A stretch of 31,507 nucleotides of DNA from RGIG8700 sp964568815. GTDB lineage: Bacteria > Bacillota > Clostridia > RGIG6154. Shown here piece by piece: positions 26,741 to 31,507 of this stretch. The stretch is from contig CAZMRY010000009.1 in NCBI GenBank assembly GCA_964568815.1, positions 1 through 31,507 on the forward strand, written 5' to 3'. The translations under genes and the position numbers were made by a program. Position 1 is the stretch's first letter. Every line of letters starts with the position of its first letter. Below the pieces are notes generated by a model. It did not search any database, was not told the origin of the DNA, and saw only the letters and a list, made by a program, of their open reading frames with translations.

Positions 26741-27790
26741 TTATTTTTCCTCCTCATCTTTTTCGTGAGTATTTTTCAATATAAGTGTTGCTATTACAAA
26801 CACAAGTGCTATAACAAGCAGAACAAGTGCTCTTATCATTCCAAAGCCTGTTAAAATTACCGCACTTATGCCTAAAACTGCTGAAATTGCATACATAATT
26901 CCAACTGCCTGCTTCTGTGTGAAGCCCATATCAATAAGCTTGTGATGAAAATGGCCTCTGTCAGGTGCCATAATAGGTCTGTGGTCTCTTACTCTTCTTA
27001 AAATTGCAACAGTTGTGTCAAACAAAGGAAGTGCAAGCACCAAAAGGGGAACCGCAAAAGAAATTGCCGCATAACCCTTGAACATACCCTCTATCGATAT
27101 GCAGGCAAGGGCAAAGCCTAAAAATGTTGAACCTGAATCGCCCATAAATATTTTTGCAGGATTGAAATTGTAAGGAAGAAATCCGATGCATCCCCCTGCA
27201 AGACAAGCTGTAAATACTGCAATATGATATTCATTTGTCAGTAGTGCGATTATCATAATACATATAGAAGAAATACTTGCAATTCCTGCCGCAAGTCCGT
27301 CAAGACCGTCAATTAAATTAACTGCGTTTGTAACACCGCAAATCCATATAACCGTAACGGGAACTGCAAGCCAGCCAAGCTCTAAATATACATTTGGTGA
27401 AAAAATATTTGGATTTGTGATTGCCTCTATCTTAACACCGCCAAAGTATATAACAATAAGTGCGGCTATAATCTGAACACCAAGCTTTATGATTGCTCTT
27501 ATTGGTTTTCTGTCGTCAAGTACACCAAGTGCAACTATAATTAACGCACCTGCAAGTATTGACATCATTTCTTTTGTCATTACGGCAAACATAAGCATTG
27601 CAACCGCAAAACCAAAAAATATGGCAAGCCCGCCAAGACGGGGTATTGGTTTTTTATGCATTCTGCGTGCATCTTTAGGGACATCAATTGCACCTATTTT
27701 ATATGCAATTTTCTCTGCAAGAGGTGTCGACAAAAACGCCATTAAAAATGCCACCATAAATGCAAGTATAAGTTTTACAATATCACTCAT
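26741..27790 (-). CDS. tagO: Undecaprenyl-phosphate GlcNAc-1-phosphate transferase (TagO/WecA type)
   Basis: A 349-residue polytopic protein of the MraY/WecA glycosyltransferase-4 family with about ten hydrophobic segments. Cytoplasmic motifs present: PKDARRMHKKPIPRLGG (~39-55), ALGVLDDRKPI (~86-96, the DD pair), NAVNLIDGLDGLAAG (~155-169), IFMGDSGSTFLGF (~214-226) and RGHFHHKLIDMGF (~278-290, the HxHH signature of WecA/TagO rather than MraY). It starts lipid-linked wall glycopolymer synthesis on undecaprenyl phosphate. It is coupled to wecB (start codon follows this stop directly). Together they imply a ManNAc-containing wall polymer, consistent with an SLH-anchored surface layer. Confidence 0.9.
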   Translation of the reverse strand: MSDIVKLILAFMVAFLMAFLSTPLAEKIAYKIGAIDVPKDARRMHKKPIPRLGGLAIFFGFAVAMLMFAVMTKEMMSILAGALIIVALGVLDDRKPIRAIIKLGVQIIAALIVIYFGGVKIEAITNPNIFSPNVYLELGWLAVPVTVIWICGVTNAVNLIDGLDGLAAGIASISSICIMIIALLTNEYHIAVFTACLAGGCIGFLPYNFNPAKIFMGDSGSTFLGFALACISIEGMFKGYAAISFAVPLLVLALPLFDTTVAILRRVRDHRPIMAPDRGHFHHKLIDMGFTQKQAVGIMYAISAVLGISAVILTGFGMIRALVLLVIALVFVIATLILKNTHEKDEEEK

Positions 27791-27800
27791 TGTTTTCTCC

Positions 27801-28784
27801 TTATTTTAAAATATATCCTACCTTTTCATAAACCTCTCTGAGAGTTTTTTCTGCAATAGCTTCAGCCTTTTCTGCTCCTGCCTTAAATACTGTTTCAAGG
27901 TATGCTTTGTCTTCCATAAGCTTTGCATACTCTGTCTGAACAGGCTCAAGCTCTGCAATTACAGCCTCTGCAACCGCTTTTTTGAAATCACCGTAACCCT
28001 TACCCTCAAATTCTTTTTCTACTGCATCTGCTGTTTTTCCTGTTGTTGAGCAGTAAATTGAAATGAGGTTGTTCATTGCAAATCTTCCCTCTTCATATTT
28101 AACATAGCCGAAAGAGTCCGTAACCGCTCTCTTGAATTTTTTCATAATCGATGCAGGGTCTTCTAAAAGTGCAATACTTCCCTGTGGCTCTGATTTAGAC
28201 ATTTTCTTTGTTGGGTCTGAAAGGTCCATAACTCTTGCACCGTGTTTTGCAATATAGCCTTCAGGAATTTTGAAGGTGTCGCCATAAATTCCGTTAAATC
28301 TTTCTGCAAGGTCACGGGTAAGCTCCAGGTGCTGTTTCTGGTCGTGTCCTACAGGAACTAAATCTGCATTATATAAAAGAATGTCTGCTGCCATTAAAAC
28401 AGGGTAGGTGAAAAGACCTGCATTAATATTGTCTGCGTGTCTTGAAGATTTATCCTTAAACTGCGTCATTCTTGAAAGCTCGCCCATATATGTATAGCAG
28501 TTTAATATCCACGCAAGCTGTGAATGCTGCGGTACATGTGACTGCATAAACATTGTGCACTTTTCAGGGTCAAGTCCGCAGGCAATGTACTGAGCTAAAA
28601 GTGCATAGCATCTTTCTTTAAGCTCCTTTGGGTCCTGTCTTACGGTTATTGCGTGAAGGTCAACAACCGAAAAAATACATTCATATTCATCAACAAGCTT
28701 TGTCCAGTTTTTCAGTGCTCCCAGATAGTTTCCGATTGTAAGAGCACCCGATGGCTGAATTCCGCTGAAAATTCTTTTCTTCAT
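27801..28784 (-). CDS. trpS: Tryptophanyl-tRNA synthetase
   Basis: A 327-residue class I synthetase of normal length. RIFSGIQPSGALTIGNYLGALKNW at the start contains the HIGH-equivalent TIGN, and TKKMSKSEPQGSI (~187-199) is the KMSKS loop. MLMAADILLYNADLVPVGHDQKQH-like sequence in the middle is typical of bacterial TrpRS. ATG at 28784 is preferred: AAGGA lies 9 nt upstream, whereas the ATG at 28802 precedes that site. Stops 10 nt before the tagO start, so may head that operon. The short leader has no T-box. Confidence 0.94.
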   Translation of the reverse strand: MKKRIFSGIQPSGALTIGNYLGALKNWTKLVDEYECIFSVVDLHAITVRQDPKELKERCYALLAQYIACGLDPEKCTMFMQSHVPQHSQLAWILNCYTYMGELSRMTQFKDKSSRHADNINAGLFTYPVLMAADILLYNADLVPVGHDQKQHLELTRDLAERFNGIYGDTFKIPEGYIAKHGARVMDLSDPTKKMSKSEPQGSIALLEDPASIMKKFKRAVTDSFGYVKYEEGRFAMNNLISIYCSTTGKTADAVEKEFEGKGYGDFKKAVAEAVIAELEPVQTEYAKLMEDKAYLETVFKAGAEKAEAIAEKTLREVYEKVGYILK

Positions 28785-28815
28785 TTTGCTACTTCCTTTC
28801 ATAACATATCAATCT

Positions 28816-28844
28816 ATTCTACCACAAAAGTATAAATTTTACAA
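28816..28844 (-). promoter_or_regulatory. trpS promoter
   Basis: Minus-strand TTGTAA (28839-28844), 17 bp, TAGAAT (28816-28821), about 30 bp upstream of the start codon and back to back with the htpG promoter. Confidence 0.65.
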
Positions 28845-28850
28845 TAGTTA

Positions 28851-28909
28851 TTGACAAAAAGAAAAATTGTGCTAAAATAATATTAGCACTCAAAGAGCGA
28901 GAGTGCTAA
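28851..28909 (+). promoter_or_regulatory. htpG promoter with perfect CIRCE operator
   Basis: TTGACA (28851-28856), 16 bp, TAAAAT (28873-28878), then TTAGCACTC (28883-28891), nine bases, GAGTGCTAA (28901-28909). This is an exact CIRCE element, the binding site of the heat-shock repressor HrcA, placed over the expected transcription start. Confidence 0.93.
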
Positions 28910-28931
28910 TAACTTAAAAGGAAGCGATATA

Positions 28932-30788
28932 ATGGCTATGAAACAATTTAAATCAGAATCCAAAAGACTTCTGGATATGATGATCAATTCTATTTATACC
29001 CACAAGGAAATTTATTTGAGAGAGCTTATCTCAAACGCATCGGATGCTATTGACAAGCTTTATTACTTAGCACTTACTGACGAAAACATAAAATTCAACC
29101 GCGAGGATTTTTATATCAGAATTGCCTCTGACAAATTTGCAAGAAAGATTATTATTACCGACACAGGTATCGGTATGTCTAAAGAAGAGCTTGAAAACAA
29201 CCTTGGAACTATTGCAAAGAGCGGTTCTTTTGCGTTTAAAAATGAAAACGAACAAAAAGAAGATGTTGACATTATAGGTCAGTTTGGCGTAGGCTTTTAT
29301 TCTGCATTTATGATTGCAGACAGAATTACTGTTGAAAGTAAGAAGTTTGACTCTGATGAGGCATATATATGGGAATCAACAGGCAGTGAGGGTTACACAG
29401 TTGAACCTGTAGACAAAAAGGACACAGGCACAGTTATCACCCTTTATGTTAAGCCAAATACAGAAGAAGAAAACTATGACGAATTCTTAGAAGAATACAG
29501 AATAAGACAGATTGTTTCAAAATATTCCGACTATATCAAATACCCAATCAAGATGCTTGTTACAAAGCAAGTGCCTAAAGAGGGTGAGGAGGGCAAGTTT
29601 GAAACCGTAATGGAGGATGTTACCTTAAACAGTATGGTACCGCTCTGGAGAAAGAACAAAAACGAGGTATCAAAAGAGGAGTATGACAACTTCTACAAAG
29701 ACAAGTTCCACGATTTTGAAGAGCCTTTAAAGGTTCTTCACACAAGTGCAGACGGCGCAGCAAGCTACACAGCACTTTTATACATTCCGAAAAGAGCACC
29801 TTATGACTACTACACAAAAGACTTTGAAAAAGGACTTCAGCTTTATTCAAGCTCAGTTATGATTATGGACAAGTGCAGCGACCTTATCCCTGATTATTTC
29901 AGTTTTGTAAAGGGACTTGTTGACTCTGCCGACCTTTCCTTAAACATTTCAAGAGAAATTCTTCAGCATGACAGACAGCTCAAAATTATTGCATCAAGCA
30001 TTGAAAAGAAAATCAAGCGTGAGCTTTTAAATATGCTCAAAAATGACAGAGAAAGCTACGAAACCTTCTATAGTGCTTTTTCAAGACAGCTTAAGTACGG
30101 TGTTTATGCAGATTTCGGCAAAAACAAGGAAATTCTTTCAGACCTTCTTATGTTTGTTTCATCAAATGACGAAAAGCTTACAACTCTTGACGAATACATT
30201 GAAAGAATGAAAGAAGACCAGAAATTCATTTATTATGCCTGCGGTGAGAGCGTATCTAAAATATCAAAGCTCCCACAGACGGAAAAGCTTAAGGACAAAG
30301 GCTTTGAAATCCTCTATTTAACAGAAGATATTGACGAATTCGCACTTAAAATGCTTATGACATACAAAGAAAAGGAATTCAAATCAGTTTCAGCATCAGA
30401 CCTTGGCATTGAAGACGAAAAAACAGAAAGCCTTGATGAAAACAAAGACCTTTTTGAAAAAATGAAAAATCTTATGTCAGGCAAGCTTAAGGATGTAAGA
30501 CCTTCAACAACCTTAAAGTCGCACCCTGTATGTATTACAGCCGAAGGCGAAATTTCTATTGAAATGGAAAAGGTATTAAATGCAATGCCGGGTAATGAAC
30601 AAAAGATTTCAGCACAAAAGGTTCTCGAAATCAATGTTAACCACCCGATATTTGAAAAGCTTAAGAACGCAGATGATGAAACTCTTAAAAACTATCTTGA
30701 TGTTTTATTCAGCTCTGCACTCTTAATCGAAGGCCTTTCAATTGAAGACCCTGTTGAATTTTCAAATAAGATTTGTAACTTAATATAA
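28932..30788 (+). CDS. htpG: Chaperone protein HtpG (Hsp90)
   Basis: A 618-residue Hsp90. N-terminal GHKL ATPase motifs: YLRELISNASDAIDKL (~28-43), DTGIGMSKEEL (~78-88) and GQFGVGFYSAFMIAD (~114-128). The middle domain holds the catalytic-arginine segment NISREILQHDRQL, and the C-terminal dimerisation domain is present, so the gene is complete. An AAAAGGAAG RBS precedes the first ATG; a second in-frame ATG two codons later is also possible. Regulated by CIRCE. It is monocistronic. Confidence 0.96.
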   Translation: MAMKQFKSESKRLLDMMINSIYTHKEIYLRELISNASDAIDKLYYLALTDENIKFNREDFYIRIASDKFARKIIITDTGIGMSKEELENNLGTIAKSGSFAFKNENEQKEDVDIIGQFGVGFYSAFMIADRITVESKKFDSDEAYIWESTGSEGYTVEPVDKKDTGTVITLYVKPNTEEENYDEFLEEYRIRQIVSKYSDYIKYPIKMLVTKQVPKEGEEGKFETVMEDVTLNSMVPLWRKNKNEVSKEEYDNFYKDKFHDFEEPLKVLHTSADGAASYTALLYIPKRAPYDYYTKDFEKGLQLYSSSVMIMDKCSDLIPDYFSFVKGLVDSADLSLNISREILQHDRQLKIIASSIEKKIKRELLNMLKNDRESYETFYSAFSRQLKYGVYADFGKNKEILSDLLMFVSSNDEKLTTLDEYIERMKEDQKFIYYACGESVSKISKLPQTEKLKDKGFEILYLTEDIDEFALKMLMTYKEKEFKSVSASDLGIEDEKTESLDENKDLFEKMKNLMSGKLKDVRPSTTLKSHPVCITAEGEISIEMEKVLNAMPGNEQKISAQKVLEINVNHPIFEKLKNADDETLKNYLDVLFSSALLIEGLSIEDPVEFSNKICNLI

Positions 30789-30979
30789 AAAATAATCCCG
30801 AGCGTTCAAGTTAGGCGTTGAGAGGTTTTATCTTTTTCACAAAGTGTCCCTAAGGACACTTCTCATTGTGCCTTGTTTTATTCAAAACGATTTTATTTAT
30901 GATAAGTTTTCTTTAGTCTTATTACATTTCCATATTGCCATCGGATGGTCAGATACATTGTTTAACATATCGACAAAAA
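30789..30979. other. Non-coding gap with a short palindrome
   Basis: About 190 nt between htpG and the shared terminator. It holds AAGTGTCC (30842-30849) pairing with 30854-30861, whose core matches the palindrome at 97-122. A minus-strand frame (MLNNVSDHPMAIWKC and on) is open but has no RBS and no recognised homologue. Nothing else is seen. Confidence 0.4.
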
Positions 30980-31018
30980 AGACCTTCAAAATGGTGTTGA
31001 GTACCAAATTGAAGGTCT
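30980..31018. terminator. Bidirectional terminator between htpG and yhbY
   Basis: AGACCTTCAA (30980-30989) pairs with TTGAAGGTCT (31009-31018), and an inner TGGT/ACCA pair extends it. T-rich runs follow on both strands. Confidence 0.8.
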
Positions 31019-31023
31019 GATTT

Positions 31024-31323
31024 TTATTTTTTCGCTTTCGGCAATTCAATTTTCTTATTTTCTCTTGACTCTTTGTAGATGATAAATTTATTGCCGATAA
31101 CCTGAACAGGTTCTGCATTTATCATTTCGCAAAGTCTATGGCAGATTTCGTATGGGTCTTCCATAGAATTTTCAAGAACATGAACTTTAATAAGCTCGTT
31201 TGCCTCTAAGGCATCTCTTATCTGGTCTATAAATGGGTTTTCAAGACCTGATTTTCCAATCTGATATTTTGCAGGCAGCTTGTTTGCAAGCCCTCTTAAA
31301 TATGCTCTTTGTTTACTTGTCAT
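31024..31323 (-). CDS. yhbY: YhbY-family CRM-domain RNA-binding protein
   Basis: A 99-residue single CRM-domain protein. TSKQRAYLRGLANKLPAKYQIGKSGL at the start, then IDQIRDALEANELIKVHVLEN and VQVIGNKFIIYKES are typical; GxxG-type loop and alternating strand-helix order fit. YhbY associates with pre-50S ribosomal particles and probably aids 23S rRNA assembly. It has its own promoter (31351-31379) and AGGAG upstream of the ATG. The last lysine codons overlap the T-rich side of the shared terminator. Confidence 0.92.
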   Translation of the reverse strand: MTSKQRAYLRGLANKLPAKYQIGKSGLENPFIDQIRDALEANELIKVHVLENSMEDPYEICHRLCEMINAEPVQVIGNKFIIYKESRENKKIELPKAKK

Positions 31324-31350
31324 AAATTTCTCCTAAATATTATTTTCTTA

Positions 31351-31379
31351 ATAATACACCAAATAAGCAAAAAAGTCAA
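31351..31379 (-). promoter_or_regulatory. yhbY promoter
   Basis: Minus-strand TTGACT (31374-31379), 17 bp, TATTAT (31351-31356), about 28 bp before the start codon. It abuts the preceding gene's terminator. Confidence 0.75.
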
Positions 31380-31404
31380 TAAAAGAAACCGCCTGAGCGG
31401 TTTC
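31380..31404 (-). terminator. Terminator of the glutamate dehydrogenase gene
   Basis: 31385-31393 pairs with 31396-31404 (stem GAAACCGC/GCGGTTTC), followed on the minus strand by TTTTATT. Confidence 0.8.
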
Positions 31405-31410
31405 CTCCTG

Positions 31411-31445
31411 AATTATTAATTGTTAATCCATTCATTATTCATTAA
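31411..31445. repeat. Degenerate 7-nt periodic tract beside gdh stop codon
   Basis: Reads as five 7-mers: AATTATT, AATTGTT, AATCCAT, TCATTAT, TCATTAA. It ends at the base before the stop codon of the next gene and has a hairpin on its other side, as the clear heptamer tracts do. A/T richness makes chance periodicity possible. Confidence 0.4.
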
Positions 31446-31507
31446 TTATATAATTCCCTGTGCCATCATAGCATTAGCAACCTTCTTAAAGCCTGCAATG
31501 TTAGCAC
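31446..31507 (-). CDS. gdhA: Glutamate dehydrogenase, C-terminal end (partial)
   Basis: The gene runs off the right edge; only the last 20 residues are present: ANIAGFKKVANAMMAQGII and stop. This matches the conserved end of hexameric NAD(P)-glutamate dehydrogenases (NIAGFxKVAxAMxAQG). The enzyme links 2-oxoglutarate and ammonium to glutamate. Cofactor preference cannot be judged from this fragment. Confidence 0.82.
   Translation of the reverse strand, partial: ANIAGFKKVANAMMAQGII

Noticed and set aside
28785..28931. T-box riboswitch upstream of trpS
   Set aside because: The trpS leader is only about 25 nt and no T-box sequence or antiterminator is present.
30897..31118. Minus-strand ORF containing MLNNVSDHPMAIWKC
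   Set aside because: Its first part is the yhbY 3' end in another frame and it runs through the shared terminator hairpin. The later part is open but has no RBS or recognised homologue.

Overview
The window looks like chromosomal DNA from a low-GC, Gram-positive obligate anaerobe of the class Clostridia. Supporting signs are an oxygen-sensitive class III ribonucleotide reductase, a CIRCE heat-shock operator, consensus sigma-A promoters, an S-layer-homology (SLH) surface protein, a tagO/wecB-type envelope pair, and many AGA and AAA codons. The genus cannot be fixed from the sequence alone. No complete transposase, integrase or CRISPR array is present, but the intergenic DNA is unusually rich in short palindromes and 7-nt tandem repeats.

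Layout. (1) 26-3948: a leftward operon egsA/araM-HAD phosphatase-PHP hydrolase, divergent from a DeoR-type regulator, with repeated operator-like motifs between them. (2) 3997-10187, rightward: an SDR oxidoreductase, a CNNM/HlyC-type transporter, a secreted protein plus a YycH-like protein behind a WalR-type direct repeat, and a large U32 peptidase-family protein (RlhA-like). (3) 10375-15764, leftward: a tandem PII-like regulator with a DUF1538 membrane protein, then nrdD, a separate 46-residue glycyl-radical peptide and nrdG under NrdR-type boxes. (4) 15866-17417: a phage-type switch (ImmA-like protease and XRE repressor, divergent from two zinc-ribbon proteins and a sigma-like protein) with a symmetric promoter/operator region. 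(5) 17471-20560: galT, a truncated DUF1016 nuclease gene, a candidate structured RNA followed by a 38-residue ORF, and three copies of a heptamer-hairpin repeat. (6) 20582-28784, leftward: an SLH protein, two four-helix-bundle genes each bracketed by inverted heptamer arrays, a TM2/zinc-ribbon protein, a DUF2752 protein, tRNA-Arg(CCG), wecB, a tagO/wecA-type transferase and trpS. (7) 28851-31507: htpG behind CIRCE, yhbY, and the 3' end of a glutamate dehydrogenase gene.

Best candidate for an undescribed system: the two four-helix-bundle (23S rRNA intervening-sequence protein-like) genes at 23705-24058 and 25213-25557. Each is bracketed by heptamer arrays in inverted orientation. The heptamer differs between the two loci (TGCACAA/TTCACAA against ATGGAAA/ATTGAAA), and in both the right end reaches the stop codon of the upstream gene. 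Solo arrays of the first heptamer lie at 18888-20397. Other strong observations are the glycyl-radical domain of the class III reductase carried on its own 46-residue polypeptide, the compact divergent switch at 16467-16568, and WalR-like TGTAAC-N5-TGTAAC boxes at two envelope loci.
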